A stretch of DNA of 64,000 nucleotides from Streptomyces sp. f51 (GCF_037940415.1 NZ_CP149798.1:310001-374000), one strand, 5' to 3'. Counted from the stretch's first letter, positions 24,126 through 32,231 are shown. Notes: generated from the letters alone by a model not told the origin. A program made the numbers and translations.

Positions 24126-24710
24126 GTGAAGGAAGCCGTGGAGATCGGGCGCAACCCGTCTGCGGAGCCGGACCTGCCGGATCTGATGGCCAGGGTCGCC
24201 CGCGGCGACCAGGAGGCCTTCGCCTCGCTCTACGACGTGGTGGCGGGTCCCGTCCTCGGGATCGTCCGCCGGGTGCTGCGCGACCGGGCACAGTCGGAGG
24301 AGGTCACCCAGGAGGTTCTGGTCGAGGTGTGGCGGACCGCCGCCCGCTACCGGCCCGAGCGCGGCTCGGTGATGAACTGGGTCCTGACCCTGACCCATCA
24401 GCGGGCCGTGGACCGGGTGCGCTCGGTCGAGGCCTCGACGGCGCGCGAGCACAAGGCCGCGCTCCTCGACCGGACACCCGAGTTCGACGAGGTGACCGAA
24501 CAGGTCGAGGCGCGCCTGGAACGTGAGCAGGTGCGGCGCTGTCTGCGCACGCTCACGGAGCTCCAGCGCCAGTCGGTGACGCTGGCCTACTACCGCGGGC
24601 TGACCTACCGGGAGGTGGCGGAGCTGCTCGCGACGCCGCTCGGCACGGTCAAGACCCGGCTGCGCGACGGACTGATCCGGATGCGTGACTGCCTGGGGGT
24701 GACGGCGTGA
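24126..24710 (+). CDS. sigK: ECF sigma factor, SigK (ECF19) type
   Basis: This 194-residue sigma factor has sigma-2 (GIVRRVLRDRAQSEEVTQEVLVEVWRTAARYRPERGSVMNWVLTLTHQRAVDRVRSVEASTAREH) and sigma-4 (LTELQRQSVTLAYYRGLTYREVAELLATPLGTVKTRLRDGLIRMRDCL). The HQRAVDRVRS...AS segment is typical of SigK. The start is GTG at 24126 with GGAGGAAGCACACC. The 3' end overlaps the rskA start by four bases (GTGA), so sigma and anti-sigma are translationally coupled. A SigK-like promoter precedes the gene. Its regulon here probably includes the convergent four-gene operon ending at 25568, whose promoter has the same motif (inference). Confidence 0.92.
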   Translation: MKEAVEIGRNPSAEPDLPDLMARVARGDQEAFASLYDVVAGPVLGIVRRVLRDRAQSEEVTQEVLVEVWRTAARYRPERGSVMNWVLTLTHQRAVDRVRSVEASTAREHKAALLDRTPEFDEVTEQVEARLEREQVRRCLRTLTELQRQSVTLAYYRGLTYREVAELLATPLGTVKTRLRDGLIRMRDCLGVTA

Positions 24711-25459
24711 CGACGGCCGATCTGCACACACTGACCGGGGCGTACGCGCTGCACGCGCTGGACGACGACGAACGCGAGCGCTTCGAGCGGCACACCACGG
24801 AGTGCGGGGACTGCGCGCAGGAGGTCAGGGAGCTGGAGGCCACGGCCGCGCGGCTCGGGCTGGCCGCGACCACCACGCCGGACCCGGCCCTCAAGACCCG
24901 GGTGATGCGACGCGTCACCACGGTCCGCCAGGAGTCGCCGCGCACGAGGGCCCTCTCCGCTCCGCGGGCCATCGGCGTCCGCCGGCGCCGGCCCGCCCGA
25001 TGGGCGCTCGCCGCGGCGCTGGCGGCCGCGGCCACGCTGGGCGGCACGGCGGCCTGGCAGCACGAGCGCGCCCAGGACGCCCAGGAACAGGCACGGCAGG
25101 CCGAACGGCACGCGGACCAGCTGGCCGCGGTCCTCGCCGCCCCCGACGCCGCCTCGCGCACGGCGAAGCTGGCTGACGGGGCGCGCGGCACGGTCGTGGT
25201 GTCCAGGAGCCGGGACCAGGCGGTGTTCATCGGCTCGAGGATGGCGAAGCCGCCGAGCGGCAAGGTCTACCAGCTCTGGTTCGACGACGCCGGCACCATG
25301 CGGTCCGCCGGACTGATGGACCCGGGGCGCACGACCGAGGCCGTGCTGATGAAGGGTTCCGTGGGCGGCGCCTCCGGCATGGGGATCACCGTGGAGCCGG
25401 CCGGGGGTTCCCCGAAGCCGACGTCCGCCCCGGTGGCCCTGCTGGGTCTTCCCGTCTGA
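24707..25459 (+). CDS. rskA: Anti-sigma-K factor RskA
   Basis: The 250-residue single-pass protein has a cytoplasmic anti-sigma domain with the ERHTTECGDCAQEV motif (His28...Cys33-x-x-Cys36, zinc-anti-sigma type), a basic stretch RRRRPARW, one membrane span (ALAAALAAAATLGGTAAW, about residues 100-117), a coiled coil of Gln/Glu/Arg, and the extracellular RskA C-terminal domain (VFIGSRMAKPPSGKVYQLWFDD, SGMGITVEPAGGSPKPTSAPV). It should hold SigK at the membrane until regulated proteolysis releases it. The start GTG overlaps the sigK stop. Signals such as redox stress are known for the mycobacterial homologue. Confidence 0.93.
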   Translation: MTTADLHTLTGAYALHALDDDERERFERHTTECGDCAQEVRELEATAARLGLAATTTPDPALKTRVMRRVTTVRQESPRTRALSAPRAIGVRRRRPARWALAAALAAAATLGGTAAWQHERAQDAQEQARQAERHADQLAAVLAAPDAASRTAKLADGARGTVVVSRSRDQAVFIGSRMAKPPSGKVYQLWFDDAGTMRSAGLMDPGRTTEAVLMKGSVGGASGMGITVEPAGGSPKPTSAPVALLGLPV

Positions 25460-25498
25460 GCGTTCGTCCCCTCGGTTCGGGGGAGGGGACGAACGCTC
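25458..25498. terminator. 16-bp bidirectional terminator between rskA and DUF1295
   Basis: Perfect arms GAGCGTTCGTCCCCTC and GAGGGGACGAACGCTC with a 9-nt loop begin at the rskA stop codon. This is one of the longest perfect stems in the window and separates two convergent operons. Confidence 0.85.
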
Positions 25499-25509
25499 GC
25501 CGCGGCGGG

Positions 25510-25538
25510 CGCCGGGGACCGGTCACCGGTCCCCGGCG
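25510..25538. terminator. Second hairpin after the fatty-acid operon
   Basis: CGCCGGGGACCGGT-C-ACCGGTCCCCGGCG is a near-complete palindrome whose centre is a single C; as RNA it is a 13-bp stem. It lies 30 bp beyond the DUF1295 stop and forms a tandem terminator with 25458-25498. Confidence 0.65.
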
Positions 25539-25567
25539 GGGGTTTCCACCAGCGAGTCGGGCACCGC

Positions 25568-26374
25568 TCAGCGGCGCGGCCCCGGGGGCAGCGGGAAGAA
25601 GCCGCTGGTCCGCGCCACGTACTCGGTGAATCCCGGGCGCTCGGCCATGTGGCGCTCCAGCATCGGCTTCCCGCTGCCGTTGATCAGGAGATAGCTCATC
25701 ACCAGCGGCGACACCAGCACGGCGGCGGCCGCCTGCGGGCTGTCGCAGACGATCAGGAACAGGCCCCACCAGACGCAGAAGTCGCCGAAGTAGTTCGGGT
25801 GACGGGTCCAGCTCCACAGGCCGCGGTCCATGACCCGGCCGCGGTTCGCCGGATCGGCCTTGAAGCGGGCCAGCTGGGCGTCGCCGACCGCCTCGAAGAA
25901 CAGGCCGACGGCCCACAGCGCCGTACCCGCCCACGCGAAGCCCGTGACCGGCCCCGGGATGTACTGCGCGGCCTGGACCGGCAGGGACACCAGCCACACC
26001 AGCGCCCCTTGCAGGAGGTACACCATGCGCAGGGCGTACAGGTCGCGGCTGCCGGGCGCCTTGGCCAGCATGGCTTCGTAGCGCGGGTCCTCGCCGTGTC
26101 CCCGGCCGCGCCGCCCGATGTGGACGGCCAGCCTCAGCCCCCACACCGAGGTGAGGACGGTGACGAGCACCCGGCGGCCCTCGTCGCCCTCACCGGCGGA
26201 CGCCAGGAGGGTGACGAGGGCCACCGCGGTGAAAGCGATCCCCCAGGCGACGTCCACGATCCGGTGCAGGTTCCTGCACACGGCGACGGCGAACGTGGCG
26301 AGCATGACGGCGAACGCCGCGCCGGCCGCGGGAGCGAGGTTCTGGGCGAAGGCGGCCCAGGGGAAACCGCTCAT
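25568..26374 (-). CDS. DUF1295 membrane protein (steroid-reductase/isoprenylcysteine-methyltransferase-like fold)
   Basis: The 268-residue protein has six or seven membrane spans: LAPAAGAAFAVMLATFAVAV, IVDVAWGIAFTAVALVTLLA, VLVTVLTSVWGLRLAVHI, LQGALVWLVSLPVQAAQYI, AWAGTALWAVGLFFEAVGD and others. The DUF1295 signature LWSWTRHPNYFGDFCVWWGLFL (Arg-His-Pro-Asn-Tyr) is intact; it is the conserved site of the family shared with NAD(P)H-dependent reductases and ICMT methyltransferases. The start overlaps the methyltransferase stop (ATGA). It is the last gene of the four-gene operon. In furan-fatty-acid or singlet-oxygen clusters DUF1295 proteins accompany the same partners; its chemistry is unsettled. 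Confidence 0.88.
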   Translation of the reverse strand: MSGFPWAAFAQNLAPAAGAAFAVMLATFAVAVCRNLHRIVDVAWGIAFTAVALVTLLASAGEGDEGRRVLVTVLTSVWGLRLAVHIGRRGRGHGEDPRYEAMLAKAPGSRDLYALRMVYLLQGALVWLVSLPVQAAQYIPGPVTGFAWAGTALWAVGLFFEAVGDAQLARFKADPANRGRVMDRGLWSWTRHPNYFGDFCVWWGLFLIVCDSPQAAAAVLVSPLVMSYLLINGSGKPMLERHMAERPGFTEYVARTSGFFPLPPGPRR

Positions 26375-27639
26375 GGTGCGGGGGTCTCCTTCGTGAACAG
26401 GTACTGCTGCACATCCAGGTAGCCGGAGCGGAATCCGGCTTCGGAGTAGGCGAGGTAGAAGGTCCACATCCGGCGGAAGGTCTCGTCGAAGCCGAGCTCC
26501 GCGACCTCGCCGGCCCGCTCGGTGAACCGCTCGCGCCACAGCCGCAGGGTCTCCGCGTAGTGGGCCCCGAAGCCGTCCCTGCGCAGGGTGCGCAGGGACG
26601 TGTGCGCTCGGGTCACCTCGTCCACGGCCTCCACGGAGGGCAGCAGCCCGCCCGGGAACACGTACTTCTGGATCCAGGTGAAGGTGTCGCGGGAGGCGAG
26701 CATGCGGTCGTGCGGCATGGTGATCGCCTGGAGCGCGACCCGGCCGCCGGGAGCGAGCCGTGCGTCGAGGGTGGCGAAGTAGACGGGCCAGAACTCCTCC
26801 CCGACCGCCTCGATCATCTCGACGCTGACCACGGCGTCGTACGTGCCGGTGGCCTCGCGGTAGTCGCACAGCTCGATGCTCACGCGGTCGTCGAGGCCCG
26901 CCGCGCGCACCCGGTCCCGGGCCAGCGCCTGTTGTTCACGGGAGAGCGTGAGCGAGGTGACGTGGGCACCGCGCGCGGCGGCGCGGATCGCCAGCTCGCC
27001 CCAGCCGGTGCCGATTTCGAGGAGCCGCGTCCCGGGTCCGGCCTCGACCAGGTCGAGCAGCCGGTCGATCTTGCGGTGCTGGGCGTCGGCCAGCAGGGGC
27101 CAGGCGGCGGGGAAGCCGCGGAAGAGGGCCGACGAATAGCTGAGCGTGTCGTCGAGGAAGAGCGCGAACAGGTCGTTGGACAGGTCGTAGTGGCGGCTGA
27201 TGTTGTCGCGGGCTCCCGTGGGGGTGTTGCGCTGGACGGAGGGCCGGCGCATCGCCCAGAGCCCCCGCAGCCTCTGGAGCGGTGCCGGAATCAGTCCGGC
27301 CGCGTTTCCGGCGAGCACGGTGAGCACGGCGACCAGGTCCGGCGCGTCCCACTCCCCCGCCATGTAGGACTCGCCGAAGCCGACGAGGCCCTGGGTGCCG
27401 ATGCGGCGGTGGAAGGCGTCCGGGTCGTGGATCTCCATGACCGGCCCGCCGAGGCCGGCGCGCGACCCGTCGGCGAACCGCGCCTGGAGCGGCAGGCGTT
27501 CGAGTGCCCGGCGCACCAGGGCCCGGGTGATGGCGGTACGGGCCCACGAGGACGGCTGGGGTGTCACCACGTCCAGCCTGCGGGGCGGGGCGCTGCCCGG
27601 CCGGGACGCCTCGACGGGGCGCGACTCGGCTGTCGTCAT
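26371..27639 (-). CDS. Cyclopropane-fatty-acid-synthase-like SAM methyltransferase (UfaM-type candidate)
   Basis: This 422-residue protein of the CFA synthase family adds a methyl or methylene group from SAM to an unsaturated phospholipid acyl chain. The N-terminal lipid-binding part has VMEIHDPDAFHRRIGTQG and FGESYMAGEW. The catalytic part has NISRHYDLSNDLFALFLDDT and SYSSALF, the SAM loop RLLEIGTGWGELAIRAAARG, and VSVEMIEAVGEEFWPVYF, all conserved in CFA synthases. It is coupled by ATGA overlaps to DUF1365 upstream and DUF1295 downstream. This company matches UfaM-type enzymes that make methylated unsaturated fatty acids rather than cyclopropanes (inference from context). Confidence 0.9.
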   Translation of the reverse strand: MTTAESRPVEASRPGSAPPRRLDVVTPQPSSWARTAITRALVRRALERLPLQARFADGSRAGLGGPVMEIHDPDAFHRRIGTQGLVGFGESYMAGEWDAPDLVAVLTVLAGNAAGLIPAPLQRLRGLWAMRRPSVQRNTPTGARDNISRHYDLSNDLFALFLDDTLSYSSALFRGFPAAWPLLADAQHRKIDRLLDLVEAGPGTRLLEIGTGWGELAIRAAARGAHVTSLTLSREQQALARDRVRAAGLDDRVSIELCDYREATGTYDAVVSVEMIEAVGEEFWPVYFATLDARLAPGGRVALQAITMPHDRMLASRDTFTWIQKYVFPGGLLPSVEAVDEVTRAHTSLRTLRRDGFGAHYAETLRLWRERFTERAGEVAELGFDETFRRMWTFYLAYSEAGFRSGYLDVQQYLFTKETPAP

Positions 27640-28367
27640 CTCACGTTCTCCTGGGCTCGTCGGTGGGGGCGGGGCTGGACGGGCAGTCCCCGCAGATAGA
27701 GGCGGACGCCGTGCAGCCGGATGGCGGCGGACACGGCGAGGGTGGACCAGGGGTGGCGCAGCGCCTGCCGCAGCAGCGCGCCGACGGTCGCCTCCTGCCG
27801 CGTTCCGCGTACGGTGGCGGTGAAGGGCCGGGTACCCGCGCGTTCCAGATGTACCGTCAGGTCGAGCCGGTCGCCGGGCTCGGGCAGGCGCATGCGGTAG
27901 GCGCCGTCGACGGGGAAGAACGGCGACACGTAGAACTCCTTGCCGGTCCGCGCGGTTCCGTCCCGGCCGGGGCGCAGCAGATAGGAGTGCCGTTCGCCGT
28001 AGGTGTTGTGCACCTCGGCGACGACGCAGCGCGCGGTGCCGTCGGGATCGTGACACCAGTACAGGGTCAGCGGGTTGAAGACATGTCCGAGGACGCGCGC
28101 GTGGGCGAGCATCAGCACCGGTCCGCCGCGCAGGTCGACGCCGTGGGAGGCGAGGAAGCGGTCCAGGCCGGCGCGGATGCTGGGCCGGTCCCCGTCGAAG
28201 TGGTCCCGGGGATCGAAGCGGGCCAACGGGCGCAGCGGGAGCGGCAGTCGGGGCGGCTGGTCGGGGTCGGTCAGCCACATGTACGTGCGGTGGCGCAGCG
28301 CGTACCGGGTGGGCTCGGTCCGTATGTGGGCCACCGTGCAGGGGTAGAGAGCGGGGACCGCGGTCAC
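27636..28367 (-). CDS. DUF1365-family protein
   Basis: The 243-residue cytoplasmic protein has DUF1365 landmarks in order: YALRHRTYMWLTD near the N-terminus, ARFDPRDHFDG, VLGHVFNPLTLYWCHDPDG, EVHNTYGERHSYLL, and GKEFYVSPFFPVDGAYRMR. The family is found almost only next to CFA-like methyltransferases and FAD oxidoreductases; its biochemical role is unknown. The start is GTG (28367) overlapping the FAD oxidoreductase stop (GTGA), and the stop overlaps the methyltransferase start (ATGA), so translation of the four genes is chained. Confidence 0.9.
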   Translation of the reverse strand: MTAVPALYPCTVAHIRTEPTRYALRHRTYMWLTDPDQPPRLPLPLRPLARFDPRDHFDGDRPSIRAGLDRFLASHGVDLRGGPVLMLAHARVLGHVFNPLTLYWCHDPDGTARCVVAEVHNTYGERHSYLLRPGRDGTARTGKEFYVSPFFPVDGAYRMRLPEPGDRLDLTVHLERAGTRPFTATVRGTRQEATVGALLRQALRHPWSTLAVSAAIRLHGVRLYLRGLPVQPRPHRRAQENVR

Positions 28368-29686
28368 CAGTTCACCCCCAATGCCTCCGCCGCCTCGACA
28401 CCGGAGCGGCAGCCGTCCTCGTGGAAGCCCCAGCCGTGGTAGGCGCCGGCGTACGCGGTCACCGGGCTGTTCAGGGCGGGCAGTCGGCGTTGGGCGGCGA
28501 CCGACTCGGGTGTGTAGACGGGGTGTTCGTACTCCATGCGGGCCAGGACCCGTGCGGGGTCGACGCGGTCCTCGCCGCCGAGCGTGACGACGTAGGTCTC
28601 GGGCGCGTCCAGTCGCTGGAGCCGGTTCATGTCGTAGCTGACCCGGACCCGGTCCGCGTCGGTCGCGCAGTCGGGCATCAGATAGTTCCAGGAGGCCCGT
28701 GCCCCGCGTGCGCTCGGCAGGAGTGTCGTGTCCGTGTGCAGGAGGGTGGTGTTGCGGGAGTAGCGGAAGGTCCCGAGCACCTCGCGTTCCAGGTCCGTGG
28801 GGTCCGCGAGCAGGCGCAGCGCCTGGCCGGGATGGACGGCGATGACCACGGAGCCGTACGAGGCGGTGGTGCCGTCCTCGGTGGTGATGTCCACCCCGTC
28901 GGCGTGGCGGCGCACGGCACGGACCGGGGTGGAGGTGTGCACCGCGTCGAGTTCCTTGGCCAGCCGGTCGACATAGGAGCGGGAGCCCCCGGTCACCGTG
29001 CGCCACAGGGGCGAGCCGCCCACCGAGAGCATGCCGTGGTGGTCCATGAAGCGGAACAGGTAGGCGGCCGGGTAGAGACGGGCCGTGGCCGCGTCGCAGG
29101 ACCAGACCGCGGAGACGAGCGGGGTCATGAAGTGCCGGGTGAAATAGGGCGAGAAGCCTTCCCTGGTGATGAACTCGCCCAGGGTGAGGGTGTCTTCACC
29201 GCCCTGGGCCAGGAGTCTGCGGGCGGCACGGTGGAACGACGGCACTTCGGTGAGCATGCGGAGATAGGGCGCGCGCAGGGCACTGGCCGGACGGGCGAAC
29301 AGGCCGGACGGGCCCCGGGCCCCCGCGTACTGGAGTCCGCACCCCTCGCACCGCACCGACATGCTCATCTCGGACTCCTGGGTGGCGACGCCGAGTTCGG
29401 CGAACAGCCGCAGGAGGTTGGGGTAGGTGCGGTGGTTGTGCACGATGAAGCCCGAGTCGACGCGGTGCAGGCGCCCGTCGGACGAGGTGAGGTCGTGGGT
29501 GTGGGCGTGCCCGCCCAGCCGGTCGTCCGCCTCGTACAGGGCGACGGGCCTCTCCTGGCTCAGCACGTACGCGGCGGTGAGCCCGGCCACTCCCCCGCCG
29601 ATCACGGCCGTGCGCCGACGCCCTCCGTCGCGGTGTCCGCCGCTTCCGGCGTCACCGTCCGGAGCCTCCGCTGACCTGCGCCTCAT
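28364..29686 (-). CDS. FAD-dependent oxidoreductase/desaturase, first gene of fatty-acid operon
   Basis: The 440-residue flavoprotein of the amine-oxidase/protoporphyrinogen-oxidase fold starts with a short charged leader, then the dinucleotide loop RRTAVIGGGVAGLTAAYVLS and EADDRLGGHAHTHDL (GG doublet). It ends with AGAYHGWGFHEDGCRSGVEAAEALG, the C-terminal FAD-contact motif. It includes SGFIVHNHRTYPNLLRLFAELGV and WNYLMPDC. Homologues beside CFA-like methyltransferases and DUF1365 in proteobacteria belong to the singlet-oxygen (RpoE-ChrR) regulon, and related flavoproteins act on methylated fatty acids (family knowledge). The start at 29686 follows GGGAGGAACCG. A SigK-type promoter lies 42 bp upstream. 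Confidence 0.88.
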   Translation of the reverse strand: MRRRSAEAPDGDAGSGGHRDGGRRRTAVIGGGVAGLTAAYVLSQERPVALYEADDRLGGHAHTHDLTSSDGRLHRVDSGFIVHNHRTYPNLLRLFAELGVATQESEMSMSVRCEGCGLQYAGARGPSGLFARPASALRAPYLRMLTEVPSFHRAARRLLAQGGEDTLTLGEFITREGFSPYFTRHFMTPLVSAVWSCDAATARLYPAAYLFRFMDHHGMLSVGGSPLWRTVTGGSRSYVDRLAKELDAVHTSTPVRAVRRHADGVDITTEDGTTASYGSVVIAVHPGQALRLLADPTDLEREVLGTFRYSRNTTLLHTDTTLLPSARGARASWNYLMPDCATDADRVRVSYDMNRLQRLDAPETYVVTLGGEDRVDPARVLARMEYEHPVYTPESVAAQRRLPALNSPVTAYAGAYHGWGFHEDGCRSGVEAAEALGVNW

Positions 29687-29727
29687 CGGTTCCTCCCGCC
29701 CGGCTCCCGTGCGGAGCCCTCGGAGGT

Positions 29728-29755
29728 ATTCCGAAGCTGGACCCCATTCGGATTG
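29728..29755 (-). promoter_or_regulatory. SigK-type promoter before the fatty-acid operon
   Basis: On the minus strand CAATCC (29750-29755), 16 bp, CGGAAT (29728-29733). It shares CAATCCG-N11-GCTTCGGA with the element upstream of sigK at the same spacing, and resembles mycobacterial SigK promoters (CCATCC-N16/17-CCGAAT). The predicted 5' UTR is about 35 nt. Confidence 0.65.
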
Positions 29756-29830
29756 CCCCGGGCACGATCTTCCGTCGGCAGGTCCGGAGACCCGGGGGCG
29801 GCGAAGGCGGTCGCACACGGAAGGTGACCG

Positions 29831-29862
29831 GGCCGCCGCGCCGGGTGAAGGACGCGGCGGCC
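29831..29862 (-). terminator. Terminator after acyl-CoA ligase
   Basis: Perfect arms GGCCGCCGCG and CGCGGCGGCC with a 12-nt loop lie 15 bp beyond the ligase stop. They insulate the downstream fatty-acid operon, which has its own promoter. Confidence 0.65.
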
Positions 29863-29876
29863 GGCCGGAGGAACGG

Positions 29877-31412
29877 TCAGTTGACGTCCCGGTCGCGTCC
29901 CTCCCAGTACGGGCGGCGCAGTTTGTACTTCTGGAGCTTGCCGGTGGCCGTGCGGGCGAGCTCGTCGCGGAACTCGACCGAGGTCGGCGCCTTGTACCCG
30001 GCGAGACGCTCCTTGCAGTACCCGATCAGCTCGCTCTCGGTCGCCTCCGTGTCCGGGGCGAGGACCACCAGGGCCTTGACGGTCTCGCCCCACTTCTCGT
30101 GCGGCACGCCGATGACCGCGACCTCGGCGACGGCCGGATGGCTGAAGAGGGTGTCCTCCACCTCGATCGACGACACGTTCTCGCCGCCGGTGATGATCAC
30201 GTCCTTCTTGCGGTCACTGATCGTCAGATAGCCGTCCTCGCCGATGGATCCGCCGTCCCCGGTGTGGAACCAGCCGTCGGCCAGGGCCCGTTCGGTCTCC
30301 GCGGGCTGCTCCCAGTAGCCCTCCAGGACGACGTTGGAGCGCGCGAGGATCTCGCCGTCGGCCTCGGTGCGCAGGGTCACGCCGAGCGCGGGGGCTCCGG
30401 CGCGCACCAGTTTCTCGGCGCGGGCCTGCGGGTCGAGCCCGTCCCATTCGGAGCGGGTGCGGTTCACGGTGAGCAGCGGCGAGGTCTCGGTCAGACCGTA
30501 GATCTGGATGAACTCCCAGCCCAGCAACGACTCGACGCGGGCGACGGTCTTCGTGGGCGGTGGCGCGCCGGCGACGATGATACGGACCCGGTCGCGGCCG
30601 GGGATCTCGCCGTCGAAGGACTCGGCCGCGGCCAGCACCGCGTTGACGACGGCCGGGGCCGCGCACATCACCGTGACGCCGTGCTCGGCCACCCGGCGCA
30701 GGATCTCGGCCCCGTCGACCTTGCGCAGCGCGATCTGGGGGACCCCGAGGCCCGCCATCGCGAACGGCATGCCCCAGCCGTTCGCGTGGAACATGGGCAA
30801 GGTGTGCAGATACACGTCCCGGTCGGTGACACCCGCGTGCAGGGCGAAGGTCGTGGCGTTGACCCAGATGTTGCGGTGGGTGATCTGCACGCCCTTGGGC
30901 CGGGCCGTCGTGCCGCTGGTGTAGTTGATCGTCGCGGTGGCGTTCTCGTCCGCGTCCCAGGGACGGGGTTCGGTGCCGAAGCGGTACAGCTCCGCGTCCG
31001 CGGCGGCACCGAGGGTGAAGCGGTGCTTGCAGGCGACCTGGGCGAAGCGGTCGGTCAGTTCGGGGTCGACGAGCAGGACGCTCGCACCCGAGTGCTCGAC
31101 GATGTAGCTCACCTCGTCCGCCGTGAGACGGAAGTTGACCGGCACGAGGACGCGGCCGTGGCCGCTGACGCCGAAGAACGAGGTGAGGAGTCGGGCGCTG
31201 TTGGGCGAGACGACGGCCACGCGCGCGCCGTGCGGGACGCCGAGCGCGTCGAGTCCGGCGGCCTGGGCTCGGGCCAGCTCACCGACGCGGCGGTAGGTCA
31301 GTCCCTCCCAGGGCTCGGCCGGCTGGTCGGGTTCGTCGACCACACCTAGGCGGTCGCCGTACACGGTGACGGCGCGGTCCAGGAAATCAAGGGCTCCGAA
31401 GGGGACGAGCAT
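29877..31412 (-). CDS. Fatty-acyl-CoA synthetase (AMP-forming)
   Basis: The protein of 511 residues is an ANL-superfamily ligase that activates a carboxylic acid with ATP and joins it to CoA. Motifs: INYTSGTTARPKGVQITH (P-loop), IQIYGLTETSPLLT, GWFHTGDGGSIGEDGYLTISDRKKDVI (hinge Asp), ITGGENVSSIEVEDTL, and the C-terminal catalytic lysine in TATGKLQKYKLR. The start at 31412 (MLVPFGALDF) follows GGGAGGCCGCG. It lies directly upstream of the FAD/DUF1365/CFA/DUF1295 operon on the same strand but is separated from it by a terminator and a distinct promoter. A role in medium- or long-chain fatty-acid metabolism is likely; substrate unknown. Confidence 0.9.
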   Translation of the reverse strand: MLVPFGALDFLDRAVTVYGDRLGVVDEPDQPAEPWEGLTYRRVGELARAQAAGLDALGVPHGARVAVVSPNSARLLTSFFGVSGHGRVLVPVNFRLTADEVSYIVEHSGASVLLVDPELTDRFAQVACKHRFTLGAAADAELYRFGTEPRPWDADENATATINYTSGTTARPKGVQITHRNIWVNATTFALHAGVTDRDVYLHTLPMFHANGWGMPFAMAGLGVPQIALRKVDGAEILRRVAEHGVTVMCAAPAVVNAVLAAAESFDGEIPGRDRVRIIVAGAPPPTKTVARVESLLGWEFIQIYGLTETSPLLTVNRTRSEWDGLDPQARAEKLVRAGAPALGVTLRTEADGEILARSNVVLEGYWEQPAETERALADGWFHTGDGGSIGEDGYLTISDRKKDVIITGGENVSSIEVEDTLFSHPAVAEVAVIGVPHEKWGETVKALVVLAPDTEATESELIGYCKERLAGYKAPTSVEFRDELARTATGKLQKYKLRRPYWEGRDRDVN

Positions 31413-31569
31413 CGCGGCCTCCCGGCGATCGGACGATGTCCCCTTTCTATCCTGGTCCCGCCCCCGCGCATCCGGACACCACCGAATGGTCACCGCCCGT
31501 GATGTCCGGATCCATGTGCGTGTCCCCGGTTCCTTGGCCGTCGCCCGCCCGGCACGTCACGATCGTCCG

Positions 31570-32145
31570 ATGGACAGCCGACCGACGTTCGACTTTCCCC
31601 GGCCGCTGAGCATCGGCGGGCTGGGGCTGCATCTGCGCGAGTGGTGCGACGACGATGTCGCGGATCTGGTCGCGCTCTACGACGATCCCGAGATCGACCG
31701 GTGGACGCCGGTCGTCTCGCCGTTCGACACCGACGCGGCGCTCGCCTACCTCGCGGCGGCCGAGCAGAAGGCCGCGGAGAGGCGGGGCGTGCAGCTGGCC
31801 ATCACCACGGACGGGGCGCTGCCGCGCGGGGAGATCCTGCTGTTCCCCGGCACCGCCGACGACCGTGACGTCGAACTGGCCTACGGCGTGGGTGCCGCGC
31901 ACCGGGGCCGCGGGCTGGCGACCCGCGCGGTCCGGCTCGCCGTGGACTTCGCCCACCGTCGCGTCGGCGGCCGGCGTGTGGTGCTGTGCATCGAGGACCG
32001 GAACACCGCGAGCGAGGCCGTCGCGCGGGCGACGGGTTTCGTCCTCACCGACGACGAGCCCGTGGTCCGCACGGCGAAGGGCCGGCAGGTCGTCCTGCGC
32101 ACCTGGAACCACCTCAGGGTCGAGGACGGCCGGCACCCCGCATGA
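31570..32145 (+). CDS. GNAT-family N-acetyltransferase (RimJ/RimL-like)
   Basis: The protein of 191 residues starts PTFDFPRPLSIGGLGLHLREW and contains the acetyl-CoA-binding motif ELAYGVGAAHRGRGLATRAVRLAVDFAHR (A-motif R/Q-x-x-G-x-G/A), then NTASEAVARATGFV. The RimJ/RimL group acetylates N-terminal amines or small molecules; the substrate is unknown. The ATG at 31570 has no strong ribosome site. It is divergent from the acyl-CoA ligase (157 bp gap) and convergent with the APC permease. GC-rich direct repeats separate it from the permease. Confidence 0.82.
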   Translation: MDSRPTFDFPRPLSIGGLGLHLREWCDDDVADLVALYDDPEIDRWTPVVSPFDTDAALAYLAAAEQKAAERRGVQLAITTDGALPRGEILLFPGTADDRDVELAYGVGAAHRGRGLATRAVRLAVDFAHRRVGGRRVVLCIEDRNTASEAVARATGFVLTDDEPVVRTAKGRQVVLRTWNHLRVEDGRHPA

Positions 32146-32170
32146 GGAACCGGCCCCGTGCGGGCCCGGA

Positions 32171-32231
32171 CCGGGTCACGGGACCGGGATCACACGGGGC
32201 CCGGGCGCCTGGGCCGGGTCACGGGACCCGG
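32171..32231. repeat. Duplicated hairpin between GNAT and permease genes
   Basis: CCGGGTC-ACGG-GACCCGG (32214-32231) is a hairpin. A near copy, CCGGGTC-ACGG-GACCGG (32171-32187), lies 43 bp away. The pair probably acts as a bidirectional terminator for convergent genes and arose by duplication. Confidence 0.5.
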
